From Massilia alkalitolerans DSM 17462 (GTDB taxonomy: Bacteria; Pseudomonadota; Gammaproteobacteria; Burkholderiales; Burkholderiaceae_D): a DNA stretch of 64,000 bases. Positions 39,774-50,809 of this stretch are shown piece after piece. The position numbers were made by a program, and so were the translations under genes. The notes below the pieces were generated by a model. The model saw only the letters and a program-made list of their open reading frames with translations. It had not been told where the DNA came from and did no database searches. Within the stretch, counting starts at the first letter, position 1. Each line of letters opens with the position of its first letter. The stretch covers positions 62,001 through 126,000 of the forward strand of contig NZ_ATYR01000008.1 in assembly GCF_000427785.1 (NCBI RefSeq), given 5' to 3'.

Positions 39774-40334
39774 TCAGATATTGCGCAGCATGCCCCCCTT
39801 GGGCGGACGGAAGTCCCGGATGTCGTTGACCAGCCCCGCGGTCTTGGCATCGCGCGAGTTCAGGTGCAGGTCGGAGTACTGGTGGATGGCCCACTGCTCC
39901 GGCGTCAGCTCGATGCATTTGCGCAGGATCGACTCGGTACGCGCGTCGTCGGCGCGCAGGCCTTCGACGATGATGTTCAGCGCATCCGGCCGCGAACCGG
40001 GCGAGGCGGTCGCATGCGACTTGTGCACCATGAAGCGCGCCGTCTCGCTGCAATAGCGCTCGTCGCCGGACAAGTAGAGGATCACCGCGATCGAGGCCAC
40101 CGCCCCGCCGTTGTACATGACGAACTTGATGGGCGAATTCGCCAGGAAGTTGTACAGGCACAGGCCATCGCTGACATAGCCGCCGTTCGACTGCACCAGG
40201 ACATGGGCCGTCTCGATGCCGTCCTCGGTCATCATCGACACCGCTTCGAACACACGGTGCACCATGTCGCTGTTGACGTCGCCCGACAGCGTGAACCAGG
40301 CTTCCTTGACCTTTTGTGCTTTGTCTTCGCTCAT
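39774..40334 (-). CDS. ClpP-like serine protease, stand-alone
   Basis: Protein of 186 residues with the ClpP/crotonase fold. The serine protease triad can be placed by alignment with E. coli ClpP: Ser81 in GGAVASIAVILYLSG, His104 in RFMVHKSHA and Asp154 in YSDLHLNS. The strand VQSNGGYVSDGLCLYNFL corresponds to ClpP NSPGG-type elements. It lacks the ClpP propeptide and has a divergent handle region. No ClpX or ClpA gene is adjacent, so it is an additional paralogue rather than the housekeeping clpP, which normally sits with tig and clpX. GGGA precedes the ATG at 40334. Target unknown. Confidence 0.8.
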   Translation of the reverse strand: MSEDKAQKVKEAWFTLSGDVNSDMVHRVFEAVSMMTEDGIETAHVLVQSNGGYVSDGLCLYNFLANSPIKFVMYNGGAVASIAVILYLSGDERYCSETARFMVHKSHATASPGSRPDALNIIVEGLRADDARTESILRKCIELTPEQWAIHQYSDLHLNSRDAKTAGLVNDIRDFRPPKGGMLRNI

Positions 40335-40469
40335 AGTTTTTCCCACTGCAAAGTGTGTGGGATAAGTGTAGCAAAACACGCCCGCAGGTCCGGCCATCGG
40401 GTGCACCAATAGTGCGCAGCAATTCTTTTTGGCAAGCGCCAATTCCCCCTATGAAAGGGCCCTCCTCGG

Positions 40470-40498
40470 TTGACACCGCATCAATGCTGGCATATCCT
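40470..40498 (+). promoter_or_regulatory. Sigma-70 promoter of the glycine cleavage operon
   Basis: A perfect TTGACA at 40470-40475 is followed after exactly 17 bases by TATCCT at 40493-40498. The predicted start of transcription, about 40505, is at the first base of the glycine riboswitch. The layout promoter-riboswitch-gcvT supports the call. Confidence 0.85.
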
Positions 40499-40506
40499 CC
40501 ACAGTC

Positions 40507-40703
40507 TTGACCGGGAGAGCGCAGAATCAGCTGCCGCCGAAGGGGCACTACCCACAAACTCTCAGGCAAAAGGACTGGTCAGGGAACGGCAGCGCGAGGC
40601 GCGGCCGGCTCACACTCTGGAGAGCGGCCCCGCCAACACGGGGCCCACCGAAGGGGCAGGCGGCGCATGCCGCTATCTCTCAGGTACCAAGGACAGAGGG
40701 GAT
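40507..40703 (+). ncRNA. Tandem glycine riboswitch
   Basis: Two glycine aptamers in series ahead of gcvT. Aptamer I (about 40507-40581) contains the conserved core CCGCCGAAGGGGCA and CTCTCAGGCAAAAGGAC; aptamer II (about 40613-40703) contains CACCGAAGGGGCAG and CTCTCAGGTACCAAGGAC. These core elements are those of the Rfam glycine riboswitch, and the first stem closes as GACC-GGTC. The tandem form binds glycine cooperatively in known examples and turns on gcv genes when glycine is abundant. A hairpin GCACCC-GGGTGC at 40708-40723 lies between aptamer II and the ribosome binding site and may be the expression platform. Confidence 0.95.
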
Positions 40704-40752
40704 ACAGGCACCCGCGTGGGTGCGCGCCCCCTATTCACTGCCCGAGGATTCC

Positions 40753-41883
40753 ATGACGCTCAAAGCGACCCCGCTCAATTCCGCACACCGCTCCCTCGGA
40801 GCCAAGATGGTCGACTTCGGCGGCTGGGACATGCCGGTCAACTACGGCTCCCAGATCGAAGAGCACAACGCCGTCCGCACCGACGCCGGCATGTTCGACG
40901 TCTCGCACATGTGCGTCGTGGACCTGAAAGGCGCCAATGTGCGCGCCTTCCTGCGCGGCCTGCTGGCCAACAACGTCGACAAGCTCCAGGTTCCCGGCAA
41001 GGCGCTCTACTCCTGCATGCTCAATCCCGAAGGCGGCGTGATCGACGACCTGATCGTCTATTACTTCAGCGAAGACTGGTTCCGCCTGGTCGTCAACGCC
41101 GGCACCGCCGAGAAGGACGTGGCCTGGATCTCGCAACAGAACGAGGCCACCGGCTCCGGCGTGACCGTCACCCAGCGCCGCGACCCCAGTGAAGAAAATC
41201 GTGATCCGATCGCCCTGGTCGCCGTGCAGGGCCCGAATGCCCGTGTCAAGGTCTGGCAGGTGCTGCCCGAGACCCAGGCCGCGTCCGAAGCCCTGAAGCC
41301 ATTCAACGTCGTGATCGTCCCCGGCACTGCGTTCGGCGAAGCGATGGTGGCGCGCACCGGCTACACCGGCGAAGACGGCTTCGAGATCGGCGTGCCGGCC
41401 TCGCAGGTCGAAGCGCTGTGGAATGCCCTGAAGGACGCCGGCGTCAAGCCGGCCGGCCTGGGCGCGCGCGACACCCTGCGCCTGGAAGCGGGCATGAACC
41501 TGTACGGCCAGGACATGGACGACAATATCAATCCGCTCGACGCCGGCCTTGGCTGGACCATCGACCTGGTCTCGGAACGCGACTTCATCGGCAAGGCCGC
41601 CCTGCAGGCCAAGGGCCAGCAGGCCAACTTCGTCGGCCTGATCCTGCGCGAGAAAGGCGGCATCCTGCGCGCCCACCAGAAGGTCGTCGCCGCTTCCGGC
41701 AATGCCGGCGAAATCACCAGCGGCACCTTCAGCCCGAGCATGCAGCAGGCGATCGCCCTGGCGCGCGTGCCGCTGGACGTGGCCGTGGGCGACACCGTGC
41801 ACGTGGAAATCCGCGACAAGAAACTGGCTGCCAGTGTGGTGAAACTGCCGTTCGTTCGCAACGGCAAGGTCCTCGCAGTCTGA
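40753..41883 (+). CDS. gcvT: Glycine cleavage system T protein (aminomethyltransferase)
   Basis: Transfers the aminomethyl group from the H protein to tetrahydrofolate, releasing ammonia. The 376-residue product begins [19 protein letters not shown] and shows the conserved [19 protein letters not shown] and [13 protein letters not shown] segments, then [13 protein letters not shown] and [23 protein letters not shown] lies 4-5 bases before the ATG at 40753. First gene of gcvTHP, controlled by the riboswitch. Confidence 0.97.
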   Translation: MTLKATPLNSAHRSLGAKMVDFGGWDMPVNYGSQIEEHNAVRTDAGMFDVSHMCVVDLKGANVRAFLRGLLANNVDKLQVPGKALYSCMLNPEGGVIDDLIVYYFSEDWFRLVVNAGTAEKDVAWISQQNEATGSGVTVTQRRDPSEENRDPIALVAVQGPNARVKVWQVLPETQAASEALKPFNVVIVPGTAFGEAMVARTGYTGEDGFEIGVPASQVEALWNALKDAGVKPAGLGARDTLRLEAGMNLYGQDMDDNINPLDAGLGWTIDLVSERDFIGKAALQAKGQQANFVGLILREKGGILRAHQKVVAASGNAGEITSGTFSPSMQQAIALARVPLDVAVGDTVHVEIRDKKLAASVVKLPFVRNGKVLAV

Positions 41884-41942
41884 GCAACAAGAATAACCAG
41901 AACAACTTTATACTACCGCCTCACCCTCTACTGGAGCCTTAC

Positions 41943-42323
41943 ATGAACATCCCAACCGACCTGAAATACACCGAGTCCCACGAGTGGGTGCGCCGCGAGG
42001 CCGACGGCAGCCTGACCGTCGGCATCACTGAATACGCGCAGGACGCACTGGGCGACATCGTGTTCGTCGAACTGCCGCAGGTCGGCAAGGCATTCACCGC
42101 CGGCGACGACGCCGCGGTGGTCGAGTCGGTCAAGGCCGCCAGCGACATCTACGCCCCGGTCTCGGGCACCGTCACCGCCGTGAACCAGTCGGTCGCCGAC
42201 GCGCCGGACTCGATCAACCAGGATGCCTACGGCGCCTGGCTGTTCAAGCTGGCCCCGAGCGACGCCGGCGCGGTCGACAAGCTGCTGGATGCCGACGCCT
42301 ACGGCAAGACCACCGGCAACTAA
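41943..42323 (+). CDS. gcvH: Glycine cleavage system H protein
   Basis: Lipoyl carrier protein that shuttles the aminomethyl group between P, T and L proteins. The 126-residue product has the lipoylation lysine in [17 protein letters not shown], and the N-terminal [10 protein letters not shown] of the family. GGAG is placed properly before the ATG at 41943. Sixty bases separate it from gcvT and a terminator hairpin separates it from gcvP. Confidence 0.97.
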   Translation: MNIPTDLKYTESHEWVRREADGSLTVGITEYAQDALGDIVFVELPQVGKAFTAGDDAAVVESVKAASDIYAPVSGTVTAVNQSVADAPDSINQDAYGAWLFKLAPSDAGAVDKLLDADAYGKTTGN

Positions 42324-42334
42324 TATGATGTACG

Positions 42335-42358
42335 GGTGCGCCTTCGGGCGCACCTTTT
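42335..42358 (+). terminator. Hairpin terminator or attenuator between gcvH and gcvP
   Basis: An 8-bp perfect stem (GGTGCGCC with GGCGCACC) closing a TTCG tetraloop, followed by TTTTGTTT. It lies 11 bases past the gcvH stop and 80 bases before gcvP. The UUCG-type loop and T-run make it likely to end part of the transcripts, so gcvP would be expressed by readthrough or by its own promoter. Confidence 0.85.
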
Positions 42359-42440
42359 GTTTCACGGATCCGTCCCGATCTACCCGATCTCCTTCACAGC
42401 GGCGCCCGATCCCCGCGCCCGATCTCTCCAGACTCTGACC

Positions 42441-45320
<2,880 letters not shown>

Positions 45321-45330
45321 ACGCTGAGCT

Positions 45331-47013
45331 TCACTTGCGGCTCGACGCGAGCCGCAAGTGCGAACGCTCGTGACGACGGCGCTCCCTGGGAAGATCCCGG
45401 GGGGCGCCGTTTTCCATTGGTGGCGGCGCCATGCTCTCCGGCTGTGGCGCCGGCGCCTGTTCCGGCTCGTCGAGGCGGAAGGCCGCCACGCTGCGCGACA
45501 GCGCCAGCGCCTGCATCTGCAGGGTGCGCGCGGCTGCCGCCGCTTCCTCGACCAGCGCGCAGTTCTGCTGGGTCACCTCGTCCATCCGCACGATCGCCTG
45601 GTTGACCTCGGCCAGGCTGCCGGCCTGGCCGGCGCTGGCGCTGCCGATCCGCCCCAGCACGTCTTCCATCTCGCGCGCCGCACCGAGCGCGTCCTCGACG
45701 CCGGCGCCGGCCTGGGCGGCCCAGGCCGCGCAGCCTTCGATCTCGGCCACCGAGCGCGCCGCCAGTTCGCGCACTTCGCGGGCGGCGCCGGCCGCACGCT
45801 GGGCCAGCGCCCGCACCTCGTTGGCCGCGTCGGCAAACTCGTGGTCCTGGGTCCCGTTGCGGGCCGCGCTGAGGGCCGCGTTCAACGCCAGCGTCCCGGC
45901 TTCGCTGGCAAACGCATCGATCGCCGCCGCCACCTCGGCCGCCCGGGCGGCGCCGTCCTTCACCCGCGCCAGGGTGGCCGCCATGCGCTCGACGCCCTGC
46001 CCGCCTTCGCGCGCACCGGACGATGCCGACTGCGCCAGCCGGTTGGCCGCCAGCGCATTGGTGGCGGTGACGGTCACGGTTTCGGCCAGCTGCTGCATGC
46101 TGGCGGCCGTGTCTTCCAGCGAGCGGCTGCGAAATACGGCGCGGCTGTGCAGGCTCAGGTTGCCAAGGCTGAGGTCGCGCGAGGCGCTGCCGATCGTGCG
46201 CGCCGACTCCAGCACGGTGCGCAGGGTGCCGTTCAGGTTGCGGATACCGGCGTCGAGCGCGCGCGAGGTTTCGCCGATCTCGTCCTCGCCATAGACCCGT
46301 TCGCCGATCGTCAGGTCGCCGCTCGCCAGGCCCAGCGCCGCCGCGCCGATGCCGCGGATTTGCTGCAGCAGCGCGCGCCGCACCGCCACCGTGATGGCGA
46401 GCGACACCCCGACCGCCAGCAGGACCACGAAGGGCATCAGGGCGGCCGTGAGCCGGAAGTCGGCGGCGGCGGCAACGGACGCCTGTTCGGACAGCTCGCG
46501 TTCGAGCGTGGCCAGCATGCCCATGCGCTCCACCAGCTTCGAGAACGCAGCCTCGGGCTTGATCATGGCATTCGCGCCGATGGTCTGGTCGGCGTGCGCC
46601 AGCTCGACCACCTCGCGCGCCGCCCGCACGTACAAGCGGTGCGCCTGGGCTGCCTGCTCGACGTGGCGCCGCTCGGCGCTGTCGCCGGTGCGCTGCATCA
46701 GCTCGCCGAAAGCGCGCTCGATCGCGCCGTGCTGGCGGTGGATGTCGGCGATCAAGACGTCGATGCGGGCGCGCGAGAAGCTGCTGCCGAGCCAGGTGAG
46801 CAGCTTGTAGGTGTCGGCATGGACGCGCTGGGCCTGGGCCACCAGCTCGGTGGCGCTGCGCATCTGCACCGCGCGCGGACCGACGATGGACTGCAGCGAC
46901 TGGTGCTGCTTCACCATCGCATAGTAGGCGGCGCTCGAGAGCAGGACCAGCAGCATCAGGACGACGCCGGGTGCGAGCAGCAGCTTGGGGCCGATTTTCA
47001 GTCGCGACAGCAT
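45331..47013 (-). CDS. Methyl-accepting chemotaxis-like protein with altered signalling tip
   Basis: Membrane receptor of 560 residues with helices at about 11-33 and 187-211, a four-helix-bundle-sized periplasmic domain between them, a HAMP-like stretch (about 212-265) and a long coiled-coil signalling domain (to about 510). The hairpin tip that binds CheA and CheW is normally almost invariant; here it reads LALNAALSAARNGTQDHEF (residues 375-393), with Ser for the trimer-contact Glu, Thr for the second Glu and DHEF instead of GRGF. CheA/CheW coupling is therefore doubtful. A 17-residue ORF ends one codon before the start (see 47017-47070). No che genes are near. Confidence 0.85.
   Translation of the reverse strand: MLSRLKIGPKLLLAPGVVLMLLVLLSSAAYYAMVKQHQSLQSIVGPRAVQMRSATELVAQAQRVHADTYKLLTWLGSSFSRARIDVLIADIHRQHGAIERAFGELMQRTGDSAERRHVEQAAQAHRLYVRAAREVVELAHADQTIGANAMIKPEAAFSKLVERMGMLATLERELSEQASVAAAADFRLTAALMPFVVLLAVGVSLAITVAVRRALLQQIRGIGAAALGLASGDLTIGERVYGEDEIGETSRALDAGIRNLNGTLRTVLESARTIGSASRDLSLGNLSLHSRAVFRSRSLEDTAASMQQLAETVTVTATNALAANRLAQSASSGAREGGQGVERMAATLARVKDGAARAAEVAAAIDAFASEAGTLALNAALSAARNGTQDHEFADAANEVRALAQRAAGAAREVRELAARSVAEIEGCAAWAAQAGAGVEDALGAAREMEDVLGRIGSASAGQAGSLAEVNQAIVRMDEVTQQNCALVEEAAAAARTLQMQALALSRSVAAFRLDEPEQAPAPQPESMAPPPMENGAPRDLPRERRRHERSHLRLASSRK
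45332..45360. repeat. Perfect inverted repeat between gcvP and the chemoreceptor-like gene
   Basis: Thirteen-base arms (CACTTGCGGCTCG) around ACG form a strong hairpin. It covers the last codons and part of the stop of the chemoreceptor-like gene and follows the gcvP stop by 11 bases. There is no T-run on either strand, so it may act as a transcript-end stabiliser or a Rho-linked end for both genes. Confidence 0.6.
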
Positions 47014-47016
47014 GGC

Positions 47017-47070
47017 TCAGCCGCGGCGCGAAGAAAGCCCGGCACGGGAAGGAGTCGAGTGTGGCTGCAT
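47017..47070 (-). CDS. In-frame 17-aa upstream ORF of the chemoreceptor-like gene
   Basis: A 17-codon reading frame (MQPHSTPSRAGLSSRRG, stop TGA) has an excellent ribosome binding site, AGGGAGG, 4 bases before its ATG. It is in the same frame as the downstream receptor, with only the TGA and one further codon between them, and the receptor ATG itself has no ribosome binding site. So the receptor is either translated by re-initiation from this leader, or the gene once began here and has acquired a nonsense codon. Could be chance, but the ribosome binding site is the best in the region. Confidence 0.45.
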   Translation of the reverse strand: MQPHSTPSRAGLSSRRG

Positions 47071-47308
47071 GATGCCTCCCTGAGAATGGCGCGGATCTTT
47101 TGTTTAATTTCCTGAACGCATTCAACGAATCTACGCGCTTCAATCTGGTGCCGGTTTGCGGTCGCTCAGATCGTCCGCCATCTTCGCCGCCGAACCAACA
47201 GGCATATGTATTGTGAAACAATCACTTACTAATTTGATATAGTTGCTCCTGCTGCACGTTGTATCCTTCCGCTCGACCTGAACAAGCACGTCACGAAAAG
47301 GAACACGC

Positions 47309-48010
47309 ATGAACGCCAAGCGCATCGTTTTTGCAGCGGCACTCCTCGCCATCGGCAGCGCGCAGGCGCAGCTGGTCGATGCACCGTCCTCATCCCTGTC
47401 GGCCGAGACGGGCGGACGCTTCGGCCCGCTGGCCGAGGGTTTCAAACGCTACCAGCCCCTCTACGGCGGCAACGAGGCCGCCAACCCCAATGACCGCCTG
47501 TTCAAGGCCCAGGGATTCCGTACCGATCCCAGGCTGGTGCTCGGCTATGCGTTCAACCAGTACCTCGCGCTGGAGGCCGGCTATTCCCACCTGGACGACC
47601 GCGGTTTCCACAAGCCGAACCCCTTCAATGCCAGGGAGATGGCGATCGATGAAGCGCTCGGTGCGGGCGTGCTCGGCGCCAGGAGCTACACCACGTACCT
47701 GGCTGCGAAGATCACGGTGCCGGTCAATGAGCGCTTGACCGCTTACGGCAAGCTGGGCGTCGCCCAGAGCGTGGTGAAGAACGACGGTTTCGTGACGCCG
47801 CAGATGGCCGAAGCCCATGCCGGCGGAAAATCCACCACGGCCTTCGGAAGCGAGACCGGCACTGGCGCCTACGGCGCGCTGGGCGCGAAGTACAAGCTGA
47901 ACGACAAGGCCACGCTCAAGGGCGAGGTGATCATGAATGGCAGCGCCGACAAGTTCCGCAGCAATTCGAACGCCACCGGCTTGCGCGGCAGCGTCGGGTT
48001 CGGGTTCTGA
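47309..48010 (+). CDS. OmpA-like outer membrane beta-barrel protein
   Basis: The 233-residue precursor has a signal peptide, MNAKRIVFAAALLAIGSAQA. The mature part alternates strands such as PRLVLGYAFNQYLALEAGYSHL, YTTYLAAKITVPVNERLTAYGKLG and YGALGAKYKLNDKATLKGEV and ends in LRGSVGFGF, with the C-terminal Phe needed for outer membrane insertion. This fits the eight-stranded OmpA-like/OMP_b-brl family. AAAAGGAA precedes the ATG at 47309. Transcribed away from the chemoreceptor-like gene; function unknown. Confidence 0.85.
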   Translation: MNAKRIVFAAALLAIGSAQAQLVDAPSSSLSAETGGRFGPLAEGFKRYQPLYGGNEAANPNDRLFKAQGFRTDPRLVLGYAFNQYLALEAGYSHLDDRGFHKPNPFNAREMAIDEALGAGVLGARSYTTYLAAKITVPVNERLTAYGKLGVAQSVVKNDGFVTPQMAEAHAGGKSTTAFGSETGTGAYGALGAKYKLNDKATLKGEVIMNGSADKFRSNSNATGLRGSVGFGF

Positions 48011-48053
48011 TTCGCGGATACCGGCAAGCACCCCGCGCGGTTACACTAGCGGG

Positions 48054-49022
48054 ATGAACAGCGGGACGAACAACAGGACGCGACTGGTCCTTTTCCTGGA
48101 CAGGCATGGGCGTCTGCTGGCCCTGTGCAGTCTGTCCCTGTTATTGCACGCCATGCTCATCGCCTGGCTCGATGTCCGCATTGCACCGCCCCCGACAGAC
48201 GACCCGCCCGGCCTGGCGATCAGGCTTGCACGGGCACTGCCCGCGCCGCCTGCCCCCGCGGCGCCGATTCCAGCGCCCGCCGCCGCGCCCGTTCTTCCCG
48301 AGGAGACTGCGCCGCCCGCTCCCGTCGAGCATGTAGCGCCGCCCACGCCGTCCGCGCAAGGCTCGCCCGCCGCCACGCCACAGGGAGGCGAGCTACGCCA
48401 AACGCCCAGCCGCTACCGGGTCGCCATGCCGCCCAGCGTTACCCTCCGCTACGAAGTGCGCGGCTCGTCCGGACCGGCAAGGGAAGCGCTGCTGCGCTGG
48501 GAAACCGACGGCGTGGAGTATCGCATGGCGCTGGACGGCATCCTGGGGGAAATCGAGAGCGAAGGCGGCACCGACGATGCCGGTATTGCCCCCCGGCGCG
48601 CCAGCTATCGCCTCGGCGCCGGAAGCGCGTCCGTGGGATTCGAACGCGAGCGGCGCGCCATCGTGTTCGAGAGCGTGATGCGCAGCGACCAGGACATGCC
48701 GGGCAGCCAGGACGGCGCGACGCTGCTGATGCAGCTGGCGGGCATCGGGCTGGCCGATCCGGACCAGCTGCAGGAGGCGGTGGACATCTATGTCGGGCGT
48801 GCGGAAGGCGCCGCGGTCGAGCGCTTCGAAGTACTGGGCCGGGAGCGCCTGGCGACACCCTTGGGCAGCCTGGAAACCATCCGGCTGGCGCGGGCCGCCG
48901 GGCCGCGCCTTGAAATCTGGCTGGCCCCGGAACGTGGCTGGCTGCCGGTGCAGCTGCGTACGAACGCGCCGGACGGCAGCACGCGTACGCAGGTGGTGCA
49001 GGCCATCACGGCGGGACCCTGA
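48054..49022 (+). CDS. DUF3108 domain protein with N-terminal anchor
   Basis: Inner-membrane-anchored periplasmic protein of 322 residues. One helix (about residues 20-40, LLALCSLSLLLHAMLIAWLDV) is followed by a Pro/Ala-rich linker (about 50-115) and a C-terminal beta-rich domain (about 125-320) with the pattern of DUF3108, e.g. TLRYEVRGSSGPAREALLRW and ATPLGSLETIRLARA. The anchor-plus-proline linker recalls TonB-type architecture, but no TonB C-terminal domain is present. Function unknown. It starts 44 bases after the OmpA-like gene and may be co-transcribed. The ribosome binding site is weak. Confidence 0.82.
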   Translation: MNSGTNNRTRLVLFLDRHGRLLALCSLSLLLHAMLIAWLDVRIAPPPTDDPPGLAIRLARALPAPPAPAAPIPAPAAAPVLPEETAPPAPVEHVAPPTPSAQGSPAATPQGGELRQTPSRYRVAMPPSVTLRYEVRGSSGPAREALLRWETDGVEYRMALDGILGEIESEGGTDDAGIAPRRASYRLGAGSASVGFERERRAIVFESVMRSDQDMPGSQDGATLLMQLAGIGLADPDQLQEAVDIYVGRAEGAAVERFEVLGRERLATPLGSLETIRLARAAGPRLEIWLAPERGWLPVQLRTNAPDGSTRTQVVQAITAGP

Positions 49023-49049
49023 GTCCTGGCCGGCCGTGATGGCCGGGCT

Positions 49050-50723
49050 TTACGCCAGCTTGGCCGCGTGCTCGCGGGTGGCGTGGAAGGTCAGCTTCGG
49101 CCAGCGTTCCTGGGTCAGGCGCAGGTTGACGCCCGAGGTGGCGAGGAAGGCCAGGTTGCCGGCCGCGTCGACCGCGACCTGGTGGCCGAGCTGGTTCTCG
49201 AAGTCGGACAAGGCCTTCTTGTCCTCGCTCGACACCCAGCGCGCGCTCGAGATGCTGCTGCTCTCGAACACCGCATCCACGCCGTATTCGTTCAGCAGGC
49301 GGCTCGCCACGACCTCGAACTGCAGCACGCCGACCGCGCCCAGGATCAGGTCCGAACCGAGCAGCGGCTTGAACACCTGCACCGCGCCCTCTTCGCCCAG
49401 CTGCTGCAGGCCCTTGTGGAGCTGCTTCACCTTGAGCGGATTGCGGATGCGCACCGTGCGGAACAGATCCGGGGCGAAATACGGGATGCCGGTGAAGGTC
49501 AGCAGCTCGCCTTCCGAGAAGCTGTCGCCGATCTGCATGTTGCCGTGGTTCGGCAGGCCGATGATGTCGCCGGCATAGGCTTCTTCGACCTGCTCGCGGC
49601 TGGAGGCCATGAAGGTTACCACCGACGACAGCTTGACTTCGCGTCCCAGGCGCAGGTGCTTGACCTTCATGCCCTTCTCGAAACGGCCCGAGCACACGCG
49701 CAGGAACGCAATGCGGTCGCGGTGGGCCGGGTCCATGTTGGCCTGGATCTTGAAGACGAAGCCCGAGAACTTCGGCTCGGTCGGCTCGACCGCGCGCACG
49801 GTGGCGTCGCGTTCGCGCGGCGCCGGGGCCCAGTCGACCAGCGCCGACAGGATCTCGCGCACGCCGAAGTTGTTGATCGCGGAACCGAAGAACACCGGTG
49901 TCTGCACGCCCGACAGGAAACGCTCGATATCGAACACGTGCGAGGCGCCGTGCACCAGCTCCACTTCCATCTTGAGCTGTTCGATCTCGAGCGGGAACAT
50001 CTCGGCCAGCTTCGGGTTGTCGATGCCCTTGACGATCTCGAAGGCGCCGTCGGCCTTTTCCTCGCCGGCCTTGAACAGCATGATCTCGTCGCGCAGCAGG
50101 TGGTACACGCCGCGGAAATTCTTGCCCATGCCGATCGGCCAGGTCACCGGCGCGCACTCGATCTTCAGCACCGATTCCACTTCATCGAGCAGCTCGAGCG
50201 GGTCGCGGGTTTCGCGGTCGAGCTTGTTCATGAAGGTGACGATCGGGGTGGCGCGCATGCGGCAGACGTCGAGCAGCTTGATGGTCTGCTCTTCCACGCC
50301 CTTGGCCGCGTCGATCACCATCAGGGCCGAGTCGACCGCGGTCAGCACGCGGTAGGTGTCTTCCGAGAAGTCCTGGTGGCCCGGGGTGTCGAGCAGGTTG
50401 ATGACGTGCTCGCGGAATTCGAACTGCATCACCGAGGACGCGACCGAGATGCCGCGCTGCTTCTCGATGTCCATCCAGTCCGAGGTCGCATGGCGGCCGC
50501 TCTTGCGGCCCTTGACGGTGCCGGCCATCTGGATCGCGCCCGAGAACAGCAGCAGCTTCTCGGTCAGCGTGGTTTTACCCGCGTCGGGGTGGGAAATGAT
50601 GCCGAAGGTACGGCGGCGCGCGACTTCGCGCGCGATCAGGCCGGACTGGCGGCTGGAGGTACTGCTGCTGTCGTCGGCGCCGGCGGCGCTGTCGTCGGCG
50701 GTGAATTCGGTATCGTTGGCCAT
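49050..50723 (-). CDS. prfC: Peptide chain release factor 3
   Basis: GTPase that removes RF1 and RF2 from the ribosome after termination. The 557-residue protein has the G1 motif [15 protein letters not shown], the G3 DTPGHQDF and the G4 NKLD, with the RF3-specific [22 protein letters not shown]. It is slightly longer than E. coli RF3 because of an N-terminal Ser/Asp/Ala-rich extension of about 25 residues. AGGG lies before the ATG at 50723. It is downstream of pilY1 on the same strand, separated by 86 bases. Confidence 0.97.
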   Translation of the reverse strand: MANDTEFTADDSAAGADDSSSTSSRQSGLIAREVARRRTFGIISHPDAGKTTLTEKLLLFSGAIQMAGTVKGRKSGRHATSDWMDIEKQRGISVASSVMQFEFREHVINLLDTPGHQDFSEDTYRVLTAVDSALMVIDAAKGVEEQTIKLLDVCRMRATPIVTFMNKLDRETRDPLELLDEVESVLKIECAPVTWPIGMGKNFRGVYHLLRDEIMLFKAGEEKADGAFEIVKGIDNPKLAEMFPLEIEQLKMEVELVHGASHVFDIERFLSGVQTPVFFGSAINNFGVREILSALVDWAPAPRERDATVRAVEPTEPKFSGFVFKIQANMDPAHRDRIAFLRVCSGRFEKGMKVKHLRLGREVKLSSVVTFMASSREQVEEAYAGDIIGLPNHGNMQIGDSFSEGELLTFTGIPYFAPDLFRTVRIRNPLKVKQLHKGLQQLGEEGAVQVFKPLLGSDLILGAVGVLQFEVVASRLLNEYGVDAVFESSSISSARWVSSEDKKALSDFENQLGHQVAVDAAGNLAFLATSGVNLRLTQERWPKLTFHATREHAAKLA

Positions 50724-50809
50724 AGTCGAGCCCTGCAAAGTGGCCCTTGGTAAGAAAACCCTCGATTTTACCGATTCTCGCCGCCTCCGTGTGAAGATTC
50801 CTCGGCTTC

